Notes under the pieces: model-generated
Told to the model about the DNA's origin: nothing
The model's input: the letters and a program-made list of their open reading frames with translations, nothing else
Database searches by the model: none
Translations under genes and position numbers: made by a program
Assembly (NCBI GenBank): GCA_003550325.1
Contig: QKWP01001149.1
Span: 62,001 to 126,000 of the forward strand
DNA: 64,000 nucleotides
From: Gigaspora rosea
Taxonomy: Eukaryota; Glomeromycota; Glomeromycetes; Diversisporales; Gigasporaceae
Direction of reading: 5' to 3'
Shown here: piece after piece, positions 1 through 13,062 of the stretch
How the letters are laid out: each line of letters starts with the position of its first letter
How positions within the stretch are numbered: position 1 is the first letter of the stretch

Positions 1-483
1 AATATAAATAGGTACTATTATATAAAAACTATCAGAGTTTTTCGGAAGGTAGACAATAATTCAACATAAAATACGAGCATGGTCCGTGGGTAGTTTCAGA
101 ATTATATAAAATATGCCAAAGTACAGTAAGAAAGATATTTAAGAGGCAATATATTTCAATAAATTTATATTATATGCAGTATATAGAAAAATAAATGAAT
201 ATAGCAATATTCATTTTAGTCGACTTAGTCGACTAAGTCATATTTAAAACATCGACTCAACTAAGCCTATAAATTTTTTATCGACTATAATCACTATTTG
301 CAACCACTTGATCAAATTTGATGAAAATTTTTTTATTTAAATTCTATGGATAGGCTTTAATAGCTATTACAGTTTTAAAAAATTTGCATATATTTATTTA
401 TATGATACTAGATGTTATAATTTAGTTTTTAGCAAATTACTATAAAATTTATATGTAATAATCCAACTTTTAGCAAATTTACT
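1..483. other. AT-rich intergenic DNA with a perfect palindrome
   Basis: I see no gene here. Positions 222-239 read GACTTAGTCGACTAAGTC, a perfect 18-bp palindrome, and 196-213 hold a smaller inverted repeat (TGAATAT and ATATTCA around a 4-base loop). Positions 290-345 match one arm of the long hairpin at 35322-35462, so this part is probably a dispersed repeat fragment. Confidence 0.5.
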
Positions 484-558
484 TGATTTTAGGGGTAGCA
501 AAAACATCTAAATTCATGCAGATCAGTTATGACATATATGAGAGATGTCCGGGGTCCT
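484..558 (+). mobile_element. Right-end fragment of the GGACCCCGGACAT terminal-inverted-repeat family
   Basis: The stretch ends in GATGTCCGGGGTCCT. It aligns with the right end of the element at 14471-17255, sharing the phrases GGGGTAGCAAAAAC and ATGCAGAT just inside the end. The same terminus bounds the MITE at 53515-53810. No matching left end is visible upstream in the window, so this copy is truncated or starts before base 1. Confidence 0.6.
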
Positions 559-1660
559 TTGTTACACCCAAGCGACAGGTCTAAAGTTCAAATCCCACTA
601 GAGACGAAATAGTAACATTTGTTCATCGATCAGTCAGGTATATTACCTGTAACCTTGGTACCACTATTTTGAATGGGAGCATCAGTGCAGTTGTGTAAGT
701 TACAAAGATAAATCCAAGAGACTAGAACAATTGAAACCCATTTGGCAAGTCCTGAGCAAGGAGGTAAAGAAGATTCTACTACGGTACTACAGAAGCCCTT
801 CTAACTGGAGACTGAAGAACCGAACAGAATATACCTTATGGCAAGAGGGGATACCAACCTGGCCGCCGGAGTCATACCGGAGAAAAAGGGCCTATGTTAC
901 AGAAGTAGGATACCAAGGAAAGGGCGTCCATTGGCACATAAAGCCAAGCAGACCAATTCTTCCGGGCTAACTGGTTTGGTAGTTTGGGAGGAATCGGCAT
1001 AAAGTTGGAAGTGGTCGGATGTAAGTATTGGAGATCAGAATGAACCTTGCAATGGCAGATAGAACTCACTGGCCAATAAGAAGTAGAAGCATGGAGATGT
1101 ATACCTAGGCGTATCCATATGGGAGTCCCTGGTTGCTAAGGGGGCCGGGACTACTAATACAGGATAGGCAGGTATAAGTGCATATAGAGTGCATCATGGT
1201 TTACCAGAGCCTTATAATGCCATCCAACTATACCTGATAGCTGGAAGCATTTGCAAAACATGTCTAGTCACTCGTCACCATAGCGGGAAGTATAGTCGTT
1301 CACACATTACCGAATTCAGAACGCTAAATCCAAGGCCCCAAAGATGCAGGAAAATCAGCTAATTGCGGCAACATGCAGGCTTGAGATACTTACCCAATGT
1401 AGTAGAGGCAGCTGCATGGCTTGAGATACGAACTCCTAAGAAGTACACCATTAGGGGACTCAGGTTTACCAATCTGGAAGCATAAAGCATCTACCTGGCA
1501 ACTGACACCAAATTGGAAGTGATAATACTAGGTAGTGTGGGTAAAGTGGCGGACATATGAATACCAATTGTTGGTTGAAGAGAGACGTACAAATCTAGGT
1601 CAGCCATATAATAGGTATATGGAAGTTCTGGTAAGTTTAGGTCATGGTTAAATTAGTCCA
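559..1660. repeat. GC-richer 1.1-kb block of unknown nature
   Basis: This block is clearly richer in G and C than its surroundings and begins directly after a transposon terminus. It has no reading frame that I recognise; the longest (731-970, 79 residues) shows no motif. An AGTTCAAATCC at about 576 resembles a pol III B box, which would fit a tRNA-derived retroelement, but I could not find a matching A box or a foldable T arm. It may be a retroelement untranslated region or a fragment transferred from elsewhere. Confidence 0.35.
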
Positions 1661-3054
1661 AGTCTCAGTACTCAAAATTATATTAAGTTAATTGATAATA
1701 ATAATCCAAGTAAAAGCTATTTGAAATACAAAATTGTATATATTTTAAAATTTTGAAATAATTTGGATAAAATTTTATTAATGCACTTTTATAATTTATA
1801 GCTATATTCAAAATTTTTAATTTTTTTAGTTTTTTATCTAAGTATAACTTTTAAATGTTTAATAATAAATATTATTCAAATTATCTCAAAATTTCACATA
1901 TATATAATTTTATCTTCTAAACATTGTTACTTAAAGCATTATTATTACAAATTTAAATTTTATATATAGCAATTATAATTGATTATTTAAAAAACAAAAT
2001 TTAATAGATAAAAAATATGGTTTGAAAAGTTTTTTGACTGTAACAAAAAATTTTATTAATAAAACAATAAACTTGTCTTATAAAAGTTATATTTTTTTGA
2101 GCCAAAGCACAACTTTACTTAATAGCTCAAAAATGATTTCATTAATAAAATTTTGCAAAATTGTGTTATCAGCTTTTTTATATAGTAATAAAATAACTTA
2201 TAAAAATAATAAAATAATTAATTCAAAATATTTATAATAATGTTCAAAAGATGCACTTTTCTTGTCAATCCTTGTTTGCAAACTTTCTTAATTTAATTAT
2301 TTAAAAATATCTTATATCTCTAAATTTTATTAAGTTAACTTGGTTACTACTTCTAAATAAACTTGTTTTACTTCCAAAAATATACATAATATATAAATAT
2401 TATTGCAAAAACCTTTAAACCTATTATGTAAAGGCCTTTTGGTCTAAAATTGTATTTTTTTAAAATATATACAAAACAGTCTTCTTAACCTATTTTGCAA
2501 ACTTAAAAAAAGTTAAAAAGCTCATTTTTCTTGTTATAACAAGCTATGCTTTATGCTTTAGCTCTAAAACCAATAGAAATATATCCAAAATATCATTAAT
2601 TTCTTTATACTCTTTTTGCTTTTTTTTCATTTCTAAAAAAATTTTTTTTACAAAAATCCTATAGGCGTTTTCTGTATAATATAAATGCCCTTAAATGGTG
2701 CAACTCATATTTTTTAATAGTTCAAAATTAGTAGTTCTTTATTAACTGCACAAATTATTATTAATTTTACACAAAACAAATATTTGCCTTTTTTGTAACT
2801 ATTTTAATTTGCACATAATAATATTAATGGAAATAGAAATAGTAGTGGTAATAGCAATAGACATAGCAATAAACAAAATAAAGAAGAAGGCATTGCTATA
2901 TCAGGCGAGTAAGATTTGGACAGTAATTAAATCGAAGAAGAAAATTCTCTAGATTAGCAATGCTTAATTTTAGAAAATATTATAGATCTTTGTAATATTC
3001 TTTTAGATATAGCAATATATAAATGCATCAAAATTATATTTCGATACAATTGCT
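1661..3054. other. AT-rich intergenic DNA, no gene seen
   Basis: The stretch is very AT-rich with frequent stops in all frames. Nothing in it resembles a known gene, RNA or structured repeat. Confidence 0.5.
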
Positions 3055-3447
3055 TCAATAAAACAAATATAGACTGGTGCAAAAATATAGATACATGAAA
3101 ATGGCGATAGTAAAAATTTTTTTTAAAAAATTAACATGCGTATTTAATTTTTTTTTATTTATTGTTTCACTATTTAAGATCGTTTGAATACAATTTTTAT
3201 TAACCTTATTAAATTTTAAAAAAATTTTATTAGGCAATAATTTCTTCAATTTAAAGATCTTTAACATCATTTTCGACCAAAGTAATGTAATTATTATGAT
3301 TCTTGCATTTTTTTGCCCTGGTAAGTGTTTTACGTCAAAGATCTGTGATAGTTTTAAAACTAACTTTTTTGTAAATACTTTTAACAATTTGTTTCTAATA
3401 TAAATAAGAATTGGATGTGAGGCAGCTTTAGCAACTTCATACTTCAC
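3055..3447 (-). pseudogene. Hypothetical lysine-rich ORF, possible gene remnant
   Basis: The frame is 130 residues, rich in Lys, Ile and Leu, and ends in a hydrophobic tail. Weakly coding-like text continues upstream on the same strand to about 3640 but is broken by stops, which suggests a decayed longer gene. I recognise no domain. It could equally be a chance frame in AT-rich DNA. Confidence 0.2.
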
Positions 3448-6400
3448 GATGACCCAAATTCCTTCGATCAGTTGAAGCTCACAGCGGTATAGGGGGTGTA
3501 AAACAAATTGTGCCTGTATTTATTACCTAGCAATAACCTTCTTCTTCAAGCATCTTTCACAAAACAGGGGCAGAAAAAGAGGTGCCAAAGATGTTTGCAG
3601 ATATAACTATATCACGTATAACTTTTGCAACATTAGAATTGGCTTTTTTTTGGCTGACCCGATAGTTTACATTCTGTTAACCTGTAAAATATCACAAAAA
3701 CGGACATAACGTTTGAACCAGTGATCCAAATTCGATGAAACAACCACCATTCGACTCGGCGCGATGAGACAGTTCGAATAAGCTATAGTACGTCCCTGTA
3801 CGATCTCTGGTTGCCAAGATAGGAGTTGTCAAATATTTACTCCTATACTTATTAATAGACCAACGATCTGATTGGCTAGGCGATTGCTGCGGACAAAAAT
3901 CGTAGATCTGACATATCTAAAAGATGTCATATTTATAGCTTATATTCTAGATATTTTATTTATTACATATATATTATTTATTACATATATTATATTTATA
4001 CTAGTTATACTATATATTTTATTAATAATAGTTATAGTATATATTACACATGTAAAAGATATTGACCGTTACATTTGTAAAATTTCAAAAAGTATAAAAG
4101 CGGCCAATGTGGACCCCAAGTTCAACATCGAGTCTTCATACTCTTTCAATAATAAAAACAACTATTAACTACACAAATCAAACAGTTATTAGTATCCTCA
4201 TATACTTTTAATTGTAGCCTCTTTCGTAATTGCAAATTGCCTTAAATCTTCTTTGTTAAGTTTTCTTAAAAAACGCCATACTGACTTAGATATACCACAG
4301 TAACAAAGTTTGAAGTTACACAAAGTGTTCACTGTCTAAGATCACTCTAGTTACCTAATATCTTTGAAGAAGTGGATATAGGATAACAATTCTATTAATT
4401 TTTTATTTTCACTATTGTTCCATTCACCAATTACTCGTGCAACTGAGGCCCTAAAACTGTAGCAACAAGCTTGCATAGTTGCATGTCTTCTTGTTGCTTC
4501 TGGCCTTGTCGACAATCTAAAAAGTATCAGTAAGTGCTAAAAATCATCCTACATTTATTAAGACTTAGTGCGCATTTTGTCTTATTTCAAGTCATCCATT
4601 TTGAAAAAAAAAATCAACCTTAAATAAAGTTTATCAAGCATGCTTACCTTTTTTGCAATTTTTATCTTCATAGCGTAATCGTCCAACTTTCTATTATTTG
4701 ATCATTTTAGATAATGATATTTGTGTATCTACATTTTTGTGCTGGCCCATAATATTTATATCAGTATATAAATAAATTAATTGAGTAAATATATAAACTA
4801 TAGGCCTGTCGGATATAACAATATATATTTTAATTAATCCTTAAGAGTATTCAGTTTTCTTGCAATTTAGATCAAAATAAAATATATATTATGTTTATTA
4901 CTATGCCTAATAGTATATTGATTTAAATCTAAATGTTCCTGATTAGCTCTGATTTCAAACAGAAATTTGGCAAAATTATAAACATTTAGGATCAAAATCG
5001 ATATACTGGTAGGCCCATTAACATACATGATATATATCTTAATATCCTAAAGAATTCTAGTTTTCTTACAATTTAGATCAAAATAAGATACATATTATGT
5101 TTATTAATATGCCTACTGGTATATCAAATCTAAATGTTCCCAATTAGTCTCTTATTTTTGCCAAATTTTTGTTAAAATCAAAAACTAATTGGAAACATTT
5201 AGGATTTTTCTAAAGTAATTTTCCATAAGAGTATCATATTGATATAAAGGACCTATCAGGAACCTGATTGTTGTTTGATATAGTTTCATTCAACCTGTGT
5301 AGGTTATATATTGAGTAATTTTGTAATAGATGAAGCTTTAAACAACCTCTATTTTGGTAAAATAATATGCATTACTTATTAAAGAACCACAAACATTTAG
5401 TACAAAGGTTATATATTATACATTTTAGCAAATACCCCTAAAATTTAATAAGCAAAAAAACTGTTTTGGCAATTATCTTGGTTTAGTAGTCCAATTTGAA
5501 TAAACTTTTTTTAAAAAATGCAGCCCTCAGTAAGACACATCTAACAAAAAAAAGTTGACTCAATTCTGATTACTGGATTAGAAGTTATTTTAGCAAATTA
5601 AATCAAAATTGGCCAAAATATAGTTATAATCTATATGAAATATATCTGGAGTTCTCTTATAAACAAATTATAAAATTGTAAAAAAATAGGCTAACTTTAC
5701 AATTAAAATTATTTTTATTTATTATAAACCACAATTAAAATTTTAAAAAAAGAATCTTTATATACTAAAGAAGTTGCAAATGATACCCAAAAATTAAATT
5801 GACAGATTTTTTATTATTAAATAAGCCAAAAAAGTAAAAATTTTCTATAAAATTTATGTGTATTAATTATTTGACCTCATATTAAAAATTATATATATAT
5901 GAATTCTCTGACAGTATATGTAACTGCTAATTTAAAGTGCATATTTAATAGGATTCTACAATTTTATTTGATTTGATTAAATATTTAATCTCAAATCAAA
6001 TTCAAATACAAAATTTCAAATAAAATCAAATTTAAATTGATAAATATTTGATTTGATTTGACAAATATTTGAAAATTTTGAAATTTTATATATAAAATTC
6101 TAAAAAATTTCAAATCAAATTCAAATAAAGAATTTTTAATTCAAATTAAATTCAAATCAAGACAAATTTGATTTGATTAAATTCAAATATGTCTAATATT
6201 TAATTTGATTTGAGTTTGAGAAACCCTAATATTTAAGTGCATATTTAATTTAAAGTATACAGTTAACTTTCTCTATTTTGAACTGCTGGGACTGCTAATT
6301 TTTAATATATAAAAATTTAATTTTTATACAGATACGAAGTATCTTAAAAATATTAGTAATCTAGTGTTTTAGCTTTTAATCGTACTATTTAATATATTTA

Positions 6401-6639
6401 AAAATTTATTAAAATGATTAATATACATTAAGCTTCGATTAATTTTTTTTTGGTTTTCGTGCTTTTCTGATATTTTATCGAAGAATTTACAAGTCAGAAA
6501 AAATATATATTTGCAGCTTCATAATATCAATAAAGAAAAAAAAAGATTTATGAATGTAATAATATGAACATTATTTAATGAACTTAAATTATTAATTTAT
6601 TTATTTTTACTACACTTTATTAATGCATTATTAAACACT
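3448..6639. repeat. AT-rich intergenic DNA with a direct duplication
   Basis: No gene is recognisable. Two diverged copies of a sequence of about 130 bp lie at 4803-4940 and 5011-5143, sharing TTGCAATTTAGATCAAAATA-like text (TTACAATTTAGATC in the second copy) and the end AAATCTAAATGTTCC. Positions 5960-6200 are a degenerate run of short CAAATTCAAAT-type units. Part of 5540-5600 resembles the interior of the MITE at 53515-53810. Confidence 0.45.
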
Positions 6640-7471
6640 AATACTATGAGTGGCGCATTCATGCGAAGGTTTCAGATTTTATGTAATAAAATAAAAAAAA
6701 TTAACTTTGTGTAAACATTATTAGTATACAATAAATTAAAAAAAAATGAAAGAAAATCTGCCAACTGACCAAAATTTTCAAATCTTTGTAATGCAAAACA
6801 AAAAATCAATTTCATGCGGTTTACTTTTGATTCAATATTATTCTATCATTTATAGTAACTTATTAAAAAAAAAACGACTAATTACCAAAGTTTTAATTTT
6901 AATGTAATGCAAAACAAAAAATCAATTTTGCGTGATCTAATTTTGTGATTATTCTACTAATTTACAGTAAAATACAAAAAAATAAAAAATAAAAAATAAA
7001 ATTGACAGGCTGATCAAATTTTCAGATTTCATGTATTATAGTAAATAAAAAATCAACTTTGCATGACTTAATTTTAGATGTGTTTAAAAAAAATGATCGA
7101 CTAACTACTGAAGTTTTCTGATTCTGTATACGAAATATCAACTTTGCGTAGCTTAATCTTGAATGCATATATTATTCTATTAATTTATAGTAAATTAAAA
7201 AAAAATAAAAAAAAAGATAATAAAAAAATAAAAAGAAAATAAAAATCTGAACAACCAAAGTTTTCAAATTCCATATAACATAAAGTGAAAAATCAACTTT
7301 TGATTAATTTTAGTAAATAAATAAAAAAAAATATGATTGACTGACCGAAGTTTTCGATTCCTTGTAATAAAACAAAATATTAATTTTGTGTAAACATCAT
7401 TTTAAAAAAACCCCCCAATCGACCGACCAAAGTTTTCAAATTCATGTAATGCAAAACAGAAAATTACTTTT
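6640..7471. repeat. Degenerate satellite, unit about 115 bp (block 1)
   Basis: A loosely conserved unit recurs every 80-140 bp. It runs from an AAAGTTTTCAGATTC core through TGTAATGCAAAACAAAAAATC and AACTTTGCGT, then TATTCTATTAATTTACAGTAAA, to an A-rich tail and a CTGACC-type end. At least eight copies are readable here. Shorter copies occur at about 16000-16150 (inverted), 33410-33560 and 33780-33870, so the unit is also dispersed. Confidence 0.75.
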
Positions 7472-7485
7472 GTATGGCTAATCTT

Positions 7486-9880
7486 TTTTTTTTGGCAATC
7501 CTGCCTTTATTGACTAAAGAATACGCATGTTGTTATATACAAAGGTCTCCAACTACTGCCTTTAACCCTTCTTTTTCTACAATAAAGACTCACCTGGCTA
7601 CTGTATAGTGCCCAGATGCGATCTGCCACAGCAACCTTTTTTCTATCCTCAGGCCTTCAACTCACTGAAGAAACTCCCTCGGGTCAACGGACGGTGGTTG
7701 CTAGCCTTGTCAAGATTGCGTTAAGTTTGTTTACCAACCAGTCTATAGAGCCCAGACCATGTTGGTTTATAGTTAGTTTGGACTAAGCTGGTCAAAAAGA
7801 TTTCAACCTTGTCCCAACATTTTTTTCCTTTGCTTTGTGTTCTGATTCCACTTCTCTTGCGGTTCTTTTATGTGAATTTTCTTTGTACAGCCTACTTCTT
7901 ACTGTTCTTTCCCTTTTGTCCTTGTTCGAGATACCCTGATTCTTTTCCCATTCGTTCACCGCCTCACAACGGCAAATCCAAATGATTTGTTTGAACTCCC
8001 TTCTGAGCTCGTAGATATATCTTTTTCAGGCATTTTGCAATTCTATACTTTCATCGCTATTACTTATAAGGGCTCCTCTTATGCAATTTATGCGGTTTTC
8101 TAGCTTGTCATTTCTTGATAGTCCGATTAAGACAACTTCTGTGCTTTCATTTTCCATTGTGGAAACATTTTCATTTCTTTTTCTTTTTCTTTCTCTGGCA
8201 AGAAACTGTTCTTCTAGGTTGAGATTTGCAGCTTTGAGCTCGATTTTCCTCCAGAGGATCTCATATAATTCGCATCTTGCTAAATGCTCCAAATCTTCTT
8301 TTTCCCGGAAGCATGCTATACAGGTATCTATTGGGTATATCGTCGGGTTCCTCTTGTGCAGTATGCTCAGGGTTGGCAGTAAGTCGTTTAAACACTTTGT
8401 ATCAAACACCTATTCCCTACTATTTTGCAAACTTCTATATCTTGACCCTGCATTTTTCCTCAAATTCCGCCAAATACTCTTCCAATCAATTTCTGACTCT
8501 ATACTATTCCTACTTTCTAAATACTCTATACTACTAGTGTGTAACCATTCTACGCTATAATACAAATTTGTGATGCTATCTATTAAACTTCTAATAGGGG
8601 TATTTATTATATACTGATTCCACCTAGGTACAACCTTTACCAATTTCGACCACTCAATATTCCAACTAATTACTTCTTCATTTTTACACCCTTCTTTTGC
8701 CAACTTATCCACCTGCTCATTAAAGTAAATACCACTATGCCCTTTTACTTTAACGAAATTGGTATTTATCTCTTTACGTCTAATTAGACTTTCGATCATC
8801 GCGAGAATGCTTCCATTCTTCAGCTTTGAAATTTTCGATGTTCTCTGGTTACAAAGCACTTTTTTGATCATACTAATTGCATTTGCACTGTTGGTGTACA
8901 TGTAAATTTTACACTTTTGTGGGACTATGAGCAAAGCAATACCTATTGCCCTAGTTCTGCTCTAGTCGATGATGGCTAGTCTCGTATTGCACCTGCAAAA
9001 TGCGTTAAAATAACTGGATTGGCCTGATTCTGCTTATTAAGGATGATCCATCCAATACCCATTCTTCGTGGCTGGGTGTTATTTCCAGACTCCTCTAATG
9101 AACCATCTGTGTATATACCTAAATTCTGATATATTGCTAGTTTTTGTGCTATTTCCTTGAGTCTAATTCTAAAGTCTTGCTCTACAATATATTTATCAAT
9201 TAATGAGTTTGCCATCGTTTTGACAAATATTTCCACATCTGGGGTTACTGTTATTGGGCCTTGGATTTGCAATCCACTACGAGCGCTCAAGGAATTAACT
9301 GGAATCTCACAAAGTGCTCTATTTTCCTCTTTTCTCTTGATGACTCCTTTTTTTAGCGCTCTTTTACCTTCACAAAACTTTTTCTTAATTAGGCATATCT
9401 CATTACCGTTCTCCTCCCCTAATTGACACCCTGCGCATTTAACTAGAGACTCATCATTTTCTTTTTCATCGGTCCAGTGCTCAATTTCTATGACTTCTCC
9501 TTTTTTCCTTTTAATTCTTCCTATTTCTGTCATTTCTCTATTTGAACCGAAGAGGACCCATTCTAGCTTTCTTTTGTCTCTAGAAATCGGAATCAAGGTA
9601 AGTTGGGTCGCCAAGCTGTTTCCACACTCTAATCTAAATTGGGACTTTACTTCTCTTGATTTAGTGTCGTGTATAAGCAGCTCTTCTATTCTTCGAAACC
9701 ATAATGGATTTTTCCACAACCACTAAGGCCTCTAAGTTTTTGTAATTGTGACCATGTCAACAATTGTGCTCCGTCTTGACTGATGAACTGTTCCACTATT
9801 ATCCAAAGATTGCTTTTATTCTTCAAAAAACTTTTCTTTTCATTAATACTTAAAAGTGTCCAGTTTTCCCTATTATGTCA
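7486..9880 (-). mobile_element. 5'-truncated LINE (non-LTR retrotransposon)
   Basis: A minus-strand insertion splits the satellite. Identical 14-bp flanks GTATGGCTAATCTT lie at 7472-7485 and 9881-9894. The left junction is a T run, which is the poly(A) tail of a minus-strand element. A decayed RNase H-type C-terminal coding region fills the interior. Only the 3' portion of a LINE is present, as expected from incomplete target-primed reverse transcription. The insertion into satellite DNA is precise, so the intact repeat can be read across the join. Confidence 0.88.
8026..9719 (-). pseudogene. LINE C-terminal region with RNase H and zinc motif (broken)
   Basis: This is the C-terminal part of a LINE polyprotein. 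An RNase H domain is readable from about 9113 downwards. The first catalytic Asp is in YTDGS and the second acidic residue in RAELG (about 8960). The third is in YTNSANAI, where Asp has become Asn, and the last Asp is in NEQVDKLAKEG. A Cys-rich motif follows: CIAC, then EHLARC (about 8300). The frame is broken by a TAG after GAIRD where Trp is expected, a small indel near 8940, and an in-frame TAG at 8407-8409. Coding-like text continues to about 7780. RNase H would remove RNA from the cDNA hybrid during transposition. This copy cannot make a functional protein. Confidence 0.8.
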
Positions 9881-9894
9881 GTATGGCTAATCTT

Positions 9895-10172
9895 AGATAT
9901 GAACATTATTTTATTAATTTATAGTAAATTAAAAAAAATTAAAAAAAAATAAAATGATTAACCAACTGAAGTTTTTAAATTCATGTAATACAAAACAGAA
10001 AATTACCTTTGTGTGGTCTAATCATATTATTCTATTAATTTTAGTAAATTAAAAAAAAAGTATATATATGTATAAAAAAAAATGCAGTTAATCGATTCAA
10101 GTTTTCAGATTTGTAATGCAAAATGAATAATAAACTTTGTGTGATTTAACCTTAGATATGAACATTATTCTA
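9895..10172. repeat. Degenerate satellite (block 2)
   Basis: This continues the 6640-7471 satellite after the LINE insertion, with at least two more units (cores near 9968 and 10098). It ends at the TA that became the target site of the next element. Confidence 0.7.
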
Positions 10173-11097
10173 CAGTCAGACCTCCTATAGTCACACCCCA
10201 TATAGTCACACCTCTGTTTAAGCACCCGATTTTGCGCGACGGACTCAAACAAACCTCATTATAGTCACAAATCGCTTATAATCACTATTATCATGAAAAT
10301 TTGATTTTTTAACAATTTTATTAATAAAAAACCTCATTATAGTCAACAATTTTTAAATAAATATGGATTATATAATCTGATTGGCCAATTTCCATATTCA
10401 ATGAGAGTGATCCTATAGGGAAATGTGGAGTGCTTCCATCTAAAACTTTTTTCCCTACTAAGTTAATGATACATGTCCACCAATTGAAAGTTGTAGAGCT
10501 CGTTGAGACGAATCTAACGGTGGTTAGATCATCCAAATCGGCCCAGTGGATGGCGAGTTATCGTTGAAAAACGATTGGCTGACTAATAAAAATCCGTGAC
10601 GGAGATTACATATGAAAATCACTATAGGCGAAATGTGGAGTGCTTCTATCTAAAACTTTTTTTCTTACTAAGTTAACGATACATTCCCACTAATTGAAGG
10701 TTGTAGGGCTCGTTGAGACGCATCTAACGGTGGTTAGATCATCCAAATCGACCCAGGGATGGCGAGATAACGCCGAAAAACGATTGGCCGACTATATAAA
10801 ATCTCTTATGTAAACAAATATTGTTTACATAGTCGGCCAATCGTTTTTCGACGATATCTCGCCATCCACTGGGCCGATTTGGATGATCTAACCACCGTTA
10901 GATGCGTCTCGGCGAGCTCTACAATTTTTAATTAGTGGACATGTATCGTTAACTTAGTAAGAAAAAATTTTTAGATGGAAGCACGCCACATTTCGCCTAT
11001 AGATGACTATAATGAGGTATTTTATTTATAGTCACACCTCTTTACAATCACCAAAATAGGGTGCGACGGACTTGGTAATTATAGAGAGGGACGACTG
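10173..11097. mobile_element. Pogo/Tc1-like non-autonomous element, copy A
   Basis: Terminal inverted repeats begin CAGTCAGACCTCCTATAG and, on the other strand, CAGTCGTCCCTCTCTATAA. The element sits between TA dinucleotides at 10171-10172 and 11098-11099, and satellite text reads continuously across it. Inside is a long imperfect palindrome centred near 10812, with arms that share ACGATTGGCCGACTAT and the phrase GATCATCCAAATCG. No transposase frame is present, so it would depend on an enzyme supplied in trans. TIR sequence and TA target fit pogo-type elements; the superfamily call is inference. Confidence 0.8.
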
Positions 11098-11099
11098 TA

Positions 11100-11503
11100 T
11101 TAATCTACAGTAAATTTAAAAAATAAATCTTATAAAAAAAGTAGTTCATATAGGCATGTGTTTCTATGGAGAGACACGTTTAAGTGTGGAACGGCAGATG
11201 TTCGCGGGTTTGTACGTTTGTACCTGTGATGATACATTGAATTGGTCCGAAGTGTACTTGGATATTTGGACTGTGAATGGACCAAGTTTACTGTACTTTA
11301 ATAAACCAAAACTTGCGGGTTTTAGCATGGTTAATTACATAACTCACACATGCCACCCAATGCATGTGTTAGCACCATAAAACATAATATACGTAATATT
11401 CGTCATGTTTTGGTTCGTATTTCATGCCATATAACATTGGCTATTCAGACAATCTTGTGCAACCTGTACCATCACTCGGACCACTTTACTTACAGAGAAA
11501 AAT
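11100..11503. other. Unique interruption of the satellite
   Basis: About 350 bp (11150-11500) have more mixed base composition than the satellite and do not match the repeat unit. Frames of 70-74 residues are open but show no motif. I found no terminal repeats or target duplication, so its origin is unclear. Confidence 0.35.
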
Positions 11504-12770
11504 CTGCCCAATTTTCAGATTCCATTAAATGCAAAACGAAAAATCAACTTTGCATAACCTAATTTTTGATGCAAATATTGCTCTATTAATTTACAGTAAA
11601 TTAAAAAAAATTTAAAAAAGAAATAAAAAAATCTGACCAACTGAAGTTTTTAGATTCCATGTAATGTAAAGCAAAAATCAACTTCGTGTAGCCCTAATTT
11701 TAAATGTGATCGTTATTTTGTTTATTCACAGTAAATTTAAAAAAAAATGACTAACTAACTGAAGTTTTAGATTTTATATAATAAAATCAAAAAAATTAAC
11801 TTTGCGTGAACATTATAGAGTAAATTAAAAAAAATTTGCCAACTGACCAAAGTTTCAAACCCTTGTAATGCAAACCAAAATCAATTTCATGCAGCTTAAT
11901 TTTAGATATCAATATTATTCTATAATTTATAGTAAATTAAATTTAAAAAAAAATTGCTAATTACCAAAGTTTAAGATTAATATAACACAAACAAAAATCA
12001 ACATTGCATGATAATTTTATGGTAAAAAAATTGACAGACTAACCAAAGTTTTCAGATTTATGTATCACTAAATAAAAATTTAATTTTGTGTAGCTTAATT
12101 TTGGATGTGTTAAAAAAAATAATTGATTAACTACTAAAGTTTTCAGGTTCTGTGTAATGCAAAACAAAATATTAACTTTGCGTAGCTTAAACTTAAATGT
12201 ATATATTATTCTATTAATTCATAGTAAATTAAAAAAAATAATAAAAAAATAATAAAAAAATAAAAAAATTCTGACTAACCAAAGTTTTTAAATTCCTTGT
12301 AACGTAAAGTGAAAAATCAACTTTGTGTAGCCTAATTTTAAATGTTACCATTATTCTATTAATTTATAGTAAATGTACCGTAACGTAAAAAAAAAATACA
12401 CTAACTAACTAAAGTTTTTAGATTCCTTGTAATAAAACAAAAAATCATTCAAAAAATACCCCAATCGACTGACCAAAGTTTTCAAATTTATATAATGCAA
12501 AACAGAAAATCACCTTTGCGTGTTCTAATCTTGAATGTGAACATTATCTATTAATTTACAGTAAATCAAAAAAAAATCTGATTGATTAACTACTAATGTT
12601 TTCAGATTTCGTATAATGCAAAACGAAATATTAACTTCTTGTAACTTAATTTTGGATATGAACATTACTTTTTTAAATTCAAAGTAAATTAAAATAAAAA
12701 AAAAAGCAACTGACTGACCAAAGTTTAATTAATTCACAGATCAAACTGAAATATCAACTTCATGTGGATT
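11504..12770. repeat. Degenerate satellite (block 3)
   Basis: About twelve further copies of the 115-bp unit, with cores near 11505, 11644, 11760, 11850, 11965, 12045, 12139, 12280, 12410, 12475, 12595 and 12720. The array ends abruptly before the composite reading-frame block. Confidence 0.75.
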
Positions 12771-13062
12771 ATCTGACTGACTGAAATGTAAAAACTATAA
12801 AATCAATTATGATAATATCAAATAACATAATAATTACAGTTTTAAATAGGAATAGTCATATGATTACTAAAAATTTTTCCACGAATTAGTCACGTTCTTG
12901 GAAGTAGGAATAAAAACAACCAAAAATTAATTGATACATTTAAGAAAGATAAAGAATTTCGAGGGAAAATAAAAGTTGATGAAAAAGAACTCGAAATACT
13001 TTTAAAGAACACTACAGTACAATATAGAAACTTATTATTATCTATATTTCAGAAATATATTA

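Noticed and set aside
560..620. Possible tRNA gene or SINE head with a B-box-like AGTTCAAATCC
   Set aside because: The T stem does not pair and no A box or cloverleaf could be drawn.
9157..9726. Plus-strand ORFs opposite the first LINE
   Set aside because: They are shadows of the RNase H-bearing frame on the minus strand.
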